From positions 19,526,868 through 19,590,867 of the forward strand of contig OY987246.1 in assembly GCA_963920765.1 (NCBI GenBank): DNA of 64,000 nt, given 5' to 3'. This DNA comes from Ulota crispa. Lineage: Eukaryota > Streptophyta > Bryopsida > Orthotrichales > Orthotrichaceae. Of the stretch, positions 1 through 9,962 are shown piece by piece (position 1 is the first letter of the stretch; each line of letters opens with the position of its first letter). The notes under the pieces were generated by a model that saw only the letters and a program-made list of their open reading frames with translations, was not told the DNA's origin and searched no databases. The position numbers and the translations under genes were made by a program.

Positions 1-1551
1 GATCCTTCCAAATGTACCCGCCAGTCTTGAAACGCCAAAATTATACTTAAGAGCTTCTTATCATAAATATCATAGTTTTGTTCTGCTGGAGACATCTTTG
101 AATTACGGAACGCACAAGGGTAGAGATGCCCATCATCCCCATGCTACGAAAGAATAGCTTTTGTTACCACATCGGATGCGTCCGCCTTTATAATGAAGGG
201 TCGTTCAAAATTAGGGTGGAGCAATACCGGTGCTTGGAGAAATCTTGATTGAAGTTCAATGAAAGCCCGATCCACTTCTATGATCCATTCAAATTTTTTA
301 TCTTTTTTTGTCAGCATGATAAGGGAAACAACAATCTTAAAATAATCACATATAAAACACAAATAAAAATTGGCAAAGTCAAGGAATGCTTGCACTTCTT
401 TCACAGTTTTTGGTGTAGGCCAATCTTTAATGGTTTGAACCTTGTCCTGGCACATTTTCAACCCTTTAGCAGACACTACCATTCCTAAAAACTCAACGGA
501 TTGACAATGAAACTGACACTTTGATTCCTTGACATAAAGTCTATGTTTTTCCAATCGTTGAAGAACTTCCTGCACGACTCGTACATGTTCTTCCAGATCT
601 TTTGAAAAAATGAGGATGTCGTCTAAATATATTACTACGGAAATGTCCAATAGATCTCCAAAGATCTCCTGCATGTAAGATTAAAATTGGGCAGGCGCAT
701 TGGTTAATTCAAAAAGCATCAGTAAATACTCAAACAACCCATACCGTGTTTTGAATGTCGTTTTGAATTCATGTCCCAATGCCATCCGCACTTGGTGGTA
801 CACCTGTCTTATATCCAGCTTAGTGAAAATCTTTGCTCCCACCAACCAGTCTATGAGCTCTGGAATAAGGAGTAACGAGTAGCAATTTTGGATTGTGACT
901 TTATTCAAATTTTGATAATCCACGCAAATTCTGATGAAACCATTTTTCTTCTTGGCAAATACAATTGGTGCCGATACCGGGGATTTGGACTGTCGAATCC
1001 ATCATTTCTCCAAATTTTCCTTTAAATACTTGCAAAACTCTTCTAATTCCGCCGGTGACATAGATCGGAGACCAATATTTAGTGGCTCCTGGCCCTGCTT
1101 GAATTCAATCTTCATGTCCGCCACGCCGTGTTTTGGCAACTCATTTGATGCCTGCTCATTAAAAGCTCCACTCAAGTTGCGGTATTCCTCTAGAATTGAA
1201 GAATTCTTTGTACTAAAAAAACTCACCTCGGAAACATTGAGCGCATAAATCTCTGCATCTTTCGCCAAAAAACGAAAAGCGGCCGCTGACACAAAGGAGT
1301 GCGTTGGAGCAATTAAGTTTCTTGTAACAGGCCCGGTACCTTTCATTGGCTTACTGGATCCTATATCCCTAAGCCCCTTACCGGCCCCTGCACCAGGTAT
1401 CTCTATGCCGGGTGCCAAGGAGAGTACCGGGGCGGGGGTGTCCTCAGCCGCCAGCCAGCATTGGTTTGCCGGGTGGCGGGGTGGGGTTCACTACTTGGGT
1501 CCGCCCGGCAAGTCCCGGCAGTCCCGGCAGAACCGCAGCGCTGGCGCCCGG
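1..1551 (-). mobile_element. Old Ty3/gypsy retroelement, pol part (split by a later insertion)
   Basis: Reading the minus strand, this stretch encodes reverse transcriptase with the classic YLDDILIFS core, followed by the thumb and the start of RNase H, which runs off the left edge of the window. Its 5' half (protease, zinc knuckle, gag) lies at 12123-14012 on the same strand, so the two pieces are one element separated by the younger element at 1552-12122. The element is a fossil with several breaks. The stretch at 1405-1551 is unusually GC-rich and looks like a low-complexity linker between protease and RT. Integrase, if present, lies outside the window. Confidence 0.9.
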
Positions 1552-3711
1552 TGTCGGGTTGAGAGGAGCGCGCCTTGGGAACACGCAGGGTGTCTTGCTG
1601 CGATCGTGCGTTGCCGACTGAAAACGTTGTCAATCTTGATCTTCTCTTCAAATCTTTAGTCTTCAGTCTTCCGTTGGCCTATCCTGTGGCTGGCTCTAAG
1701 GGTATAAGGGTCAAGGTAGGGATAAGAGCCCACTGGATACGGGACGGGTAGATCGGGACAGCAGACACGAGCTGCCGTCCGTATGACGGGATCCTAAAAT
1801 CAAATTCACGATCTGCTGGCCAAAACTCCAGATCGTGAGAACAGAGCAAGTCTCGACCATGTGGGTGATCAATCCCACTTCGTCACCACGACAATAAATG
1901 GGGTTAAGTTTGGTTTAACCCAAACTGCCCGCAACAAGGTTTACAAAACAGAATGGAAATGAATTGACAAACGAGCCTCCAAAACCGGCTAGGAATAACA
2001 AAGCCACATCCCACACATACATAAAAAATAAACCCAAAACATTCCTCTTGAAATCTTCATATCTTCAGATCTTCAAATCTTCATGTCTTCAAGTCTTCAA
2101 GTCTTCATGTTTTAATAAAAACAATGGGGAAAATCACAAATAACAAGTCCTAGAAAAGGCAGCAACCTTCTATCTAATGCCACAGATGGCTCAAAGATTC
2201 AAATGCTAAGTGTAATAGCAATTTGAAAAGCTCTCCTAACCTTCTAACATCCCTCTAAATTTCAACTCAATCTAAGATACTGTCCAAAAGTTATGCAAGT
2301 TCAAAGTAGAGGCTCTTCTTCCTCTTTACAAACTAAACACTGCCTCTAAAAACCTCTATAACTTTTGTTCTATACATCACCCATAGAAACGTGATATCAA
2401 TTTAGAAAGATGATATCACTGGCTTCAATCCATAAAATTTGCACTTCAAAACAAAACTTTGTCCGAAAGCTCTAGTCAATCAAAGTGTGGGTCTCAATTT
2501 TTTAGAGAGCACCCAAACCCGCAACTTCTACCCACTATAACTTCTTCAATAAAACTCCAAATGAAATGATTAAAGACAATTTGAAAAGCTATGACAACAA
2601 ACTATCACTCCTAAAATTTTGAGAAGAAAATCTCATACTGTCCAAAAGTTGTAGCTCTTCAAAATCTCGGCTTTCTCCTAACAAAAGGGCAGCCACCTCC
2701 AAACCTTCACACTTCCATAACTTTCTCGTCCAAGCTTCAAACTTCAAGTTTAAAGACTTTCTAGAAAGCCAATAACAAGATAAACACTCTCTCCAAATCT
2801 TGTTGCAAAATGATATACAGATCATAAGTTATGGCTTGTCGAAGTCTCAGCCTTTCTTCATAGTTTGGCTTTTTGACTCCAAAATTCAAACACTCATAAC
2901 TTTTGCATCACAACTCCAAATCAAACTTGCAAACTCATTTTGGAAAGGTAATCACACAAGGAACAACCTCCTCAAATTTCAATTCAAAATCATGTATACA
3001 CAGAAAAAAATCTCCTCTCAAAGTTTCGGGATTTTTCCCTTTCTTCCCACCAACACTCATACACTAACTTCCAACAACTAAAGGATCTTTCCTCCACAAT
3101 TTCGACCCTATCTAAGGTAGGGAGGTGGGGCACATCAGCCCATGCTCCTCCTTATCCTAACCCCACCATAGATGCCAAAACCCTTTTCCTTTCACACCTT
3201 TCCCATTGACTTCTAAATCCTTAGTATTTTTATTCAAACAAAGGCAAAATATATGAGCCTTCCAAAATCTCTAGATAAACATATGAAAATGATTAAATTA
3301 CAAAATAAACACCATCGTAAAATGGCCACGTGCTCTTGCGAGCATATAATAGCGTCAAACGCTTGTCTTCAGTTGCCAAGTCGTGGACTTGGTTGGCTGG
3401 AAAAGCGGTCGTCTCTGGCCGCCCGCCGGTCCGGGTTCGAATCCCATCGAACTCGTCGAGCGGTGATGGCGGCTCACGGCTTGGCAGCTAGTGAGGCAGG
3501 AAATTGGCCCAGCCAACCCGCTACCTACCCCCCTGAGCTGTGCATGTGACAAGACGGCGCAGCGCATTGGAATCTATGGCCGCTGCGTTGTCACCAAACC
3601 GTGGTCCTCACCACGACCACCCCTTTTGCCTCAACTGTTGATTTATTGAAATCAACACAAATATAAAGAAATAACAAGTATTTACATGATGGAGGGAAGT
3701 CCATCAGGACA
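1552..3711 (-). repeat. LTR of the young element (3' LTR in element sense)
   Basis: This copy matches 9963-12122 across all 2,160 bases except for about two differences. It starts TGTCGGG and ends AGGACA on the plus strand. It contains a T/C-rich stretch with many short CTTCAAATCTTC-like units near 2050-2110 and a tRNA-like segment near 3365-3610. Just inside it, on the pol side at about 3712-3735, is a short purine-rich tract on the minus strand (AGAGAGGG) that could be the polypurine tract. Confidence 0.95.
3365..3610 (+). mobile_element. tRNA-derived SINE-like segment inside the LTR
   Basis: The plus strand reads GGTTGGCTGGAAAAGCGG and then, about 40 bases on, GGGTTCGAATCCC. The second is a near-perfect RNA polymerase III B box (GGTTCGANTCC) and the first resembles an A box. 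The segment is GC-rich, unlike the AT-rich LTR around it, and ends in a CCCCTTTT tract. This is the layout of a plant tRNA-derived SINE captured by the LTR. The ends are approximate, and no flanking duplication was identified. Confidence 0.5.
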
Positions 3712-3721
3712 TGCACCCTCT

Positions 3722-6700
3722 CTAAACCTGCACATCCTCCGGTATGTGCCAAGTTTGCTCGTCATGAATATCTTGGTTGTCTTCTGCATCTTCTGAATCT
3801 TCATCTTTATCTTCAGCTCTTTCGTGGCTTTCCATCTCTTGAGGGTTAAAAATCTCCTCAAGGTCTTCATGATGAAATTTTCCACTCCTTCGAAAAGCTT
3901 TGATTCGTTTACCAGCAACAGGCACGCGCAGAGAAGTCCCATCCAATTCCCTAAGTGAATAAGTGCCGTTGGTGTGCACTTTCATCACAATATAGGGTCC
4001 AAACCATCTCTTAGCAAATTTGCGCACTGTACTATGCTGATGCTCCAATGTACTGTCAAATACAAGGACCCAATCACCCTCTCTGATCTGCTTGGTTCTT
4101 AATCTGTGTGTTTTGTCAAATCGCTCTTTATTGCTGAGCCTCGCTGTCTTCATCTTCTCCAATGCGATATCAAAGTCACTTGACAACCTTCCAAGCTGCT
4201 GAATCCGAAGTTCCAACAATCTTTCTCTGCTTATACCGTCCTCCCATGAAAGAAACACCCATGTAGGAATATCCTCTTCCGCCGGCATAATAGGTTTCTG
4301 CCCATACACAAGTTCGACAGGCATGTAACCAGTAACTGTACTGTGCGTAGTTCTGTCGGCCCACAAAGCAAATGGTAATAGCTTTGGCCACATATTTGGT
4401 TTGCCTTTACAAGCTTTAACCAAAGCATGAATGATCGGAGGATGCCCTCTCTCAATTTTGCCATTAGCCTCAGGGTTGTAAGCTGTCGTCAGCTTCAACT
4501 GCACACCATAACGTTTGAAGAACTCTTTGGCCTCAGTGGCATTTAGTTCTCCTCTGTCAGCTCTCATTCGGCCAATGCTGCCATAACGACTGAAGATGTC
4601 TTCGAGTATAAATCGGCATATATTTTCGGTAGCCTTAGTCCTCAAGGCTCTGCCCTCAACGAAGTTTGAGAGCTCCTCTCGTGCCAAAACAAGGTACTTC
4701 ATTCCCCACATAGCATTTGGCATGGCTACCAAATCTATCATCCACTGAAAATGGATCGCTAGAGGGTAAGTAGGATGTAATTCATCTCTGTGGCGCACCT
4801 TGGATTGCAATTGGCATACCACACAAGAAACTACAAACTCTTCAACGTCTTTGTAAAGTCCTTTCCACCAGTACCTCTCCTTGATTTTTGTATAAGTGGC
4901 CCATATACCTCTGTGACCTGCCCAAAGAGTATCATGGAACTCCTTGAGAACTTCAGCTTTGGTCTTAGAGTCCCCCACCACTCTCAATGGTACTTCATCA
5001 GCTCTTTTTGCCCTCTTCCATAGAAATCCTTCTCTCAAAAGATATCTATAGGATTGATGCCTGATGTCTTTGAATGTTTTGTCTGTCCATCCTTCTTGCA
5101 GCTTCATTGTGCTTAAATATAGCCCAATGTCTCTCAATTTTTCTTCATAAAGCTCAGCTTTGAATGGCAAAGTATCGATCGATGAGCTCTCAGCATCTAT
5201 CGTCACCACATAGCCTCCATGCAATAAATCTTCGACATCTTCGTGGCCCATCATCTCATCTTCATTAGAATACCTTGCTCTAGACAACATATCGGCAATA
5301 GAATTCTTTTTGCCTTCAATGTGTACTAGAACCGGATTCATGGATTTGATGTAGGCGATCCATCGAAGCATTGCAATGTCTGGTGAAGAACAATTTGCTA
5401 TCATCCCCAGCAAAGGTAAGCAATCAGTCTCCAGTACCACCTCTGCTCCAATAAGGTAATTTCTGTCCGCCTTCAGAGCTGTAAGAGCACCCCATAGTTC
5501 TCTTTTCACTTGTGGATATGCTCTCTGACGCTCTGTCAAAATCCTTGCTCCAAATCGAATAGCAAATCTTTTGCCTTCCTCATCATCTTGTCCAATAGCC
5601 CAACCTATGGCAATTGGACTTGTGTCAACAGTCACGATCACCGGCCTCTTGCAATCATAGTTCACTTGCTTGAGAACTAGTGGCGACTCCAAAATCCTCT
5701 TCAACTCTTCCATAGCCAAGTTTTGCTCATTTTCCCAAATGAATTTGGTCCTCTTACGCAATAATTTGTAGAGAGGCTCTGATATATGAGCAAAATGGGG
5801 AATCCATATGTGGTAGAAGACACAAGCTCCAAGAAACCTCCTTACTTCGGTGATATTGCTACAGGCTTTCATTCTTCCAATAGCATCAATCTTTTCAGGA
5901 TTAGGTTTTCTTCCATAAGAGCCACATAAGTGCCCAACCACCAGAATTTCATTCACCCCAAACTTTGACTTATCAATGGATAGAGTCAAATTCACCTCCT
6001 CAAGTCTGCCCAAGATTTGAGCCACGTCATGGATATGGTTGCTTACAAAGGCTCGGCAACCATCACTCTGAACTGTCAAGTCTCTTTGATTTTCCTCGCA
6101 TCCTTTTATTGGGATATCATCCACAAAAGGTATGGTTTTCTCTGGCACAAAGTCTCTTAGAATTTGATTCATAGCGCTTTGCATATGTGCCACTGAATTA
6201 GTAGCGCCTTGAGGCAATGTGCACATACGCACCAATCCAAGAGGAGTCTTCATGGTCGTCAAATCCCTGCTTTGAGCAGCAAGTTGGAATTGATCATAAC
6301 CAGAGTATAGATCTCCAATGGAATAGATTGCATGTCCAGCAAATGCCTCCGCCACTTCGTCAACAACAGGGCCTGATCCTTTGTTTCTGATTGTAACTTT
6401 GTTTGCAGGCTGCATATCTTGGATGAACCTCAATGCTCCTGACTTCTTTGGCACAGTAAACCAACGGTTTGAATATGGAGCCATTGAAGGCTCTAGTATG
6501 CCCATGCGCGTCTTTTCTTTGAGCAACTCCACTAATTTTGGCAGTAGAGCTCTAGGCACTGGAATAGGCTTCAAATCCCATGGTATATGTGGTACTGTGA
6601 ATATGACCATTGGTGCTACAACACTTGGCTGCACACACCCAATCTCATCTGAAGAAGAAGCAAAAGCCTTTCCATGCATCAAAAGCATGTCTTGAAATTT

Positions 6701-7309
6701 CTTTTTCTCTGGCTTAGTCAGGAAACCATCTCCTCCAATCTTGAGGTTAGCTAGAGTCTCTTCGGTGAATTTGTGTCCAATTCTCTTTGACTCTCTCAAA
6801 CTTGGCTCTTTTTCAGCTTGTTTGATGTGATCATCAGTGTCAAATGGTAGCTGAGTAGCCACTGGCTTCACCTTCTTGTTCACAGTCTTGTACTTGGTAT
6901 GTACTGCAGCTTCAGGTCTATATTCATCGATATTAGAAGAACACAGCTTTGCCATTGCTGTGTAAATCTCATGATGCATTGCAGCTGTATGGACATCAAT
7001 AAGACAATGAGTAGTCGGCTCTGCATCCTCATTTGTCTTCAAATCTTGCAGAGTATGCAAGATATCATCTGGCATGCCACTTTCTTCATACACACCAGTA
7101 ATGCTCTCATCTTCTTCAAGAACCTTCATTTTTTTTAGGTTTTTCTCCTTCTTTTTGATAAATCTTCTATGTACATGGTCCAAATCTTTGGCATCCATGA
7201 AACTCGCAAATCCACACTTTGTCACGCTCAAAAATCCACACTTGATAGCAGTATGTATATTGGGGAATTCTCTAGTATTGATATCCTTGGCACCCGTGGA
7301 TCCCCACAT
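3722..7309 (-). CDS. pol of the young element: RT, RNase H, integrase
   Basis: A 1,195-residue open frame. A reverse transcriptase with an FVDD core (IPFVDDIPIKG) comes after a conserved R-F-I-Q-D-M segment. RNase H follows (VTVDTSPIAIGWAIGQ). Then comes an integrase with an HHCC-type zinc region (H-R-G ... C-V-V-C) and a catalytic core ending in YNPEANGKIERG. The C-terminus is acidic, with no recognisable chromodomain. The order RT-RNase H-integrase assigns it to the Ty3/gypsy group. The wording of the RT core is unlike the common plant YLDDILIFS type seen in the neighbouring old element, so it belongs to a different lineage. Confidence 0.9.
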   Translation of the reverse strand: MWGSTGAKDINTREFPNIHTAIKCGFLSVTKCGFASFMDAKDLDHVHRRFIKKKEKNLKKMKVLEEDESITGVYEESGMPDDILHTLQDLKTNEDAEPTTHCLIDVHTAAMHHEIYTAMAKLCSSNIDEYRPEAAVHTKYKTVNKKVKPVATQLPFDTDDHIKQAEKEPSLRESKRIGHKFTEETLANLKIGGDGFLTKPEKKKFQDMLLMHGKAFASSSDEIGCVQPSVVAPMVIFTVPHIPWDLKPIPVPRALLPKLVELLKEKTRMGILEPSMAPYSNRWFTVPKKSGALRFIQDMQPANKVTIRNKGSGPVVDEVAEAFAGHAIYSIGDLYSGYDQFQLAAQSRDLTTMKTPLGLVRMCTLPQGATNSVAHMQSAMNQILRDFVPEKTIPFVDDIPIKGCEENQRDLTVQSDGCRAFVSNHIHDVAQILGRLEEVNLTLSIDKSKFGVNEILVVGHLCGSYGRKPNPEKIDAIGRMKACSNITEVRRFLGACVFYHIWIPHFAHISEPLYKLLRKRTKFIWENEQNLAMEELKRILESPLVLKQVNYDCKRPVIVTVDTSPIAIGWAIGQDDEEGKRFAIRFGARILTERQRAYPQVKRELWGALTALKADRNYLIGAEVVLETDCLPLLGMIANCSSPDIAMLRWIAYIKSMNPVLVHIEGKKNSIADMLSRARYSNEDEMMGHEDVEDLLHGGYVVTIDAESSSIDTLPFKAELYEEKLRDIGLYLSTMKLQEGWTDKTFKDIRHQSYRYLLREGFLWKRAKRADEVPLRVVGDSKTKAEVLKEFHDTLWAGHRGIWATYTKIKERYWWKGLYKDVEEFVVSCVVCQLQSKVRHRDELHPTYPLAIHFQWMIDLVAMPNAMWGMKYLVLAREELSNFVEGRALRTKATENICRFILEDIFSRYGSIGRMRADRGELNATEAKEFFKRYGVQLKLTTAYNPEANGKIERGHPPIIHALVKACKGKPNMWPKLLPFALWADRTTHSTVTGYMPVELVYGQKPIMPAEEDIPTWVFLSWEDGISRERLLELRIQQLGRLSSDFDIALEKMKTARLSNKERFDKTHRLRTKQIREGDWVLVFDSTLEHQHSTVRKFAKRWFGPYIVMKVHTNGTYSLRELDGTSLRVPVAGKRIKAFRRSGKFHHEDLEEIFNPQEMESHERAEDKDEDSEDAEDNQDIHDEQTWHIPEDVQV

Positions 7310-7323
7310 CCCACGTGTGCCCT

Positions 7324-9912
7324 CTAGAAATCCGGAAAGTTCAGAGAAGTCGGCAAAGATACTTCTCTGAGTTGCATTCGATGCCTTTCATTGTCAGCTC
7401 TCACAGTTAAGAACTGCACTGACTTCTTCCCATCTATACTTCGAATTCGAGCATAGTGAGATCCATCATCCAACACTTTGGTTTCCATGCGTGAAGCAGT
7501 GATGAAAGGTTGGCCCAGAAGCACTGGATATGCCCCAGTATTTTGAACAAAGAAATTCTGCTCAACCTCCACATCTCCAATCTTTGCTGGCACTGAAGGG
7601 CAAGCTCCATACAATGAACTGCGCCCATTGTTAGCTGCTCTCATCACCCAGCCATGTTCTGTGTCAATTGGCCATTTGCCCTTCTCATAGGTCTTGCGAG
7701 ATATGATGTTGATCTCTGAACCATGATCTACAAGGGCCAAAACAGATTCATCCATTCCACCAAGCTTCACTCTTGTTTCAGTGGTGGCTCTAGCCCAATA
7801 CGGTTGCTGAAACTCAGTCTCGACATCATGAGGTCTATCAGTAGAATGATCACAACTGAACTCAAAAATCTTAGCTTCAACTTTTGATACTTCATCATCA
7901 ATTGTCTGAACTTTTGCCTCATTAGCCTTTCCATTTGAGCGCTGCACCCTCTCTGGCTCTTTTCTTGTTATCTCCGTGAGTGTAATTTCACTGCAGTGAG
8001 CCTCATGGTCTCCCATCATGGCAAAAACTTCGCCAATCTCAATCTCTTCATCGATGGTCATGTGAGTGTCCAAAGCACTCACCATTACAGTCTCTGCTGT
8101 CATCTGTCTCTTTCGCTTGATGATGTCGATGATCAGCTCATGGAAGTCTTTCTTGGCTATGCCAAGTGCTTCCCTCAATGTGAACTCGATCTTGGCATCC
8201 AAGATCCTCTCTTCCAATATTCCCTTCATATCAATGGAGGTCTCAATGTCGGACTGGAGCTTATAAGCAGGGCTCTTCCCCTTTGGCTTGCTAGAGTCTT
8301 CTTTCTCATGGCCTCTTCCGCTGCCGCTAGACTGCCCCCAGTCTCTATCAGGAAGCAAATCATCCTCAGGGTGCACAAAGCTTGGACTTTGTGTCTTCGA
8401 GCGCGTTTGTACTCTGCGCCTCGACTCATTTGCAGAATCTTTCTGCGCTTGAGCCCTCTTCTTTGATGAAGGCTCTTCACCATCTTCGGCTTCAACTCTC
8501 CCACGCTTCTCTTCAACTGAAGCCTCATAGTGATCAACATTGGCTTGATCTCTCTCCAAAAATGCTTTGATGCTGCTTGCATCAACCGGGTCTTCCCATC
8601 CAGTTACATTTCTGATGGCTTGAGCTCCTCGTTTCATTAGTGTGGCTCTCTGAGTGGGTGAAGCTCCAATTGAGTGCTGCTCCACTTCAATGTGGTATGA
8701 ATCAGCTTCACGTACATGTATGGAACTAGATCGTCCCATCTTTCCCTCCATAAGTTTCTTCATCCCTCCTCTGCCAAAGTTGGTCTTCAATGGTGTCTTT
8801 GTGGATGAATCATGAAGCTTGCCGTCAATAAATTCAACGATGCCATCTTTCAAGGCCTCGTCGCACTCTGTACAGTCTCGAAGGCGATGCTTGCCATCTT
8901 GTTCGCTCTTGTCACACCATATACATCTCCAAGGGAGTGTCCTCCCTCCATCAGATGGCTGCGACGATGAAGAAGAGCCTGATGCCTGAGACTTCCTCAA
9001 CTCAATAAACTCCACCTTCAGCTCTTTAAAACTCTTGATGAGTTCTTCAAGAGCATTACCTTCGTTGGTTTTGGTGGTCTTCAAGATAGACCCTGGAGTT
9101 GTTGATGATGATGGTGCAAAAGATACTTTGGGACTTTTTGGAACTAAAATTGGATTAGTGTCTACTCCTGCTCCAAATCCTCTTGACCTCACACGTTGTT
9201 GTTTGGCCAACAAGGTCACGGTCTCTTCCACCCTTCTCCAATCGGTGGTAAAACCACCTTCTGTGGTACGATCTCCAAGAAGTAGAAGAAGTCTATCCTC
9301 CAATGCAGCATCAGCTGCTTGAAGGAAAAGCTCTGCCTTCCTGGTGTTGAGGAGGCGTCTCTCAATCATGGGTAACTGAGAAAACTTCTTCTCAAAGGCC
9401 TTCAGCAGCTCATGAGCACCCATGTTGTCTCCTGGCCGCTGCTCCACCCATTCTAGAAAAGATCTTCTGGTCATCCTTTCCGTGTCCTCGTCAAAGTACT
9501 CGTCACGTAGACGCTCAGCAAAGGCAATCCAAGTGTGAACTCCTTCGCGGATCTCTCGCACACGGTCACGAATGTCAGGCACAACTGCCATGTCGAAGGT
9601 AGCCATCATTCGATTTTCATCAACTTGATGCACCTCCATCTCGCAAACATAGGCTCGCAAAAACTTCGTTATGTTCTTGCCGTCAAATCTACCAGTCTTC
9701 ACAACAACAGCTTTCAATGCCTCGGTGGCTACTTGACCACCCTGGTTGGCTCGATGTTGCTCCATGAATATGGCCAATGCTCCTAGGAGATCCTCCATTG
9801 GCATCTGAGGTCCACCAACACCTCTGGTAGTGGCGCTTGGAACCTCTCGAGGCAAATCAGCTCCACTGGCACCACCGGTATTGGCGCCGAAAGCCTCGTT
9901 ACTGTCTCCCAT
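7324..9912 (-). CDS. gag-protease of the young element
   Basis: An 862-residue open frame directly upstream of pol. The N-terminal third (about residues 60-240) is a helical gag-like region. Near residue 330 is a Cys/His cluster of zinc-knuckle type (CX2C, then H, then C). The middle is charged and rich in Ser, Lys and Glu. Near residue 730 comes a retropepsin-like segment (LVDHGSEINIIS ... YPVLLGQPF). The protease therefore sits on the gag frame rather than at the head of pol. The start at 9912 follows shortly after the primer-binding site. Confidence 0.85.
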   Translation of the reverse strand: MGDSNEAFGANTGGASGADLPREVPSATTRGVGGPQMPMEDLLGALAIFMEQHRANQGGQVATEALKAVVVKTGRFDGKNITKFLRAYVCEMEVHQVDENRMMATFDMAVVPDIRDRVREIREGVHTWIAFAERLRDEYFDEDTERMTRRSFLEWVEQRPGDNMGAHELLKAFEKKFSQLPMIERRLLNTRKAELFLQAADAALEDRLLLLLGDRTTEGGFTTDWRRVEETVTLLAKQQRVRSRGFGAGVDTNPILVPKSPKVSFAPSSSTTPGSILKTTKTNEGNALEELIKSFKELKVEFIELRKSQASGSSSSSQPSDGGRTLPWRCIWCDKSEQDGKHRLRDCTECDEALKDGIVEFIDGKLHDSSTKTPLKTNFGRGGMKKLMEGKMGRSSSIHVREADSYHIEVEQHSIGASPTQRATLMKRGAQAIRNVTGWEDPVDASSIKAFLERDQANVDHYEASVEEKRGRVEAEDGEEPSSKKRAQAQKDSANESRRRVQTRSKTQSPSFVHPEDDLLPDRDWGQSSGSGRGHEKEDSSKPKGKSPAYKLQSDIETSIDMKGILEERILDAKIEFTLREALGIAKKDFHELIIDIIKRKRQMTAETVMVSALDTHMTIDEEIEIGEVFAMMGDHEAHCSEITLTEITRKEPERVQRSNGKANEAKVQTIDDEVSKVEAKIFEFSCDHSTDRPHDVETEFQQPYWARATTETRVKLGGMDESVLALVDHGSEINIISRKTYEKGKWPIDTEHGWVMRAANNGRSSLYGACPSVPAKIGDVEVEQNFFVQNTGAYPVLLGQPFITASRMETKVLDDGSHYARIRSIDGKKSVQFLTVRADNERHRMQLREVSLPTSLNFPDF

Positions 9913-9942
9913 ATCAACAAACGCAATAATCGCCCCAAAGCT

Positions 9943-9960
9943 CTCTCAGTGGAAGCACCA
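9943..9960 (-). other. Probable primer-binding site of the young element
   Basis: On the minus strand, two bases after the 5' LTR, the sequence reads TGGTGCTTCCACTGAGAG. It starts with TGG, as expected for pairing with the CCA end of a tRNA. I could not name the tRNA with confidence. Confidence 0.65.
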
Positions 9961-9962
9961 AA

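Noticed and set aside
1405-1659. Arg/Gly/Pro-rich open frames over the GC-rich patch
   Set aside because: They run across the junction between the old element's linker and the young LTR, so they are chance frames.
8226-8585. 119-residue minus-strand frame and several plus-strand frames inside gag
   Set aside because: Out-of-frame shadows of the long gag frame, with no domain signal.
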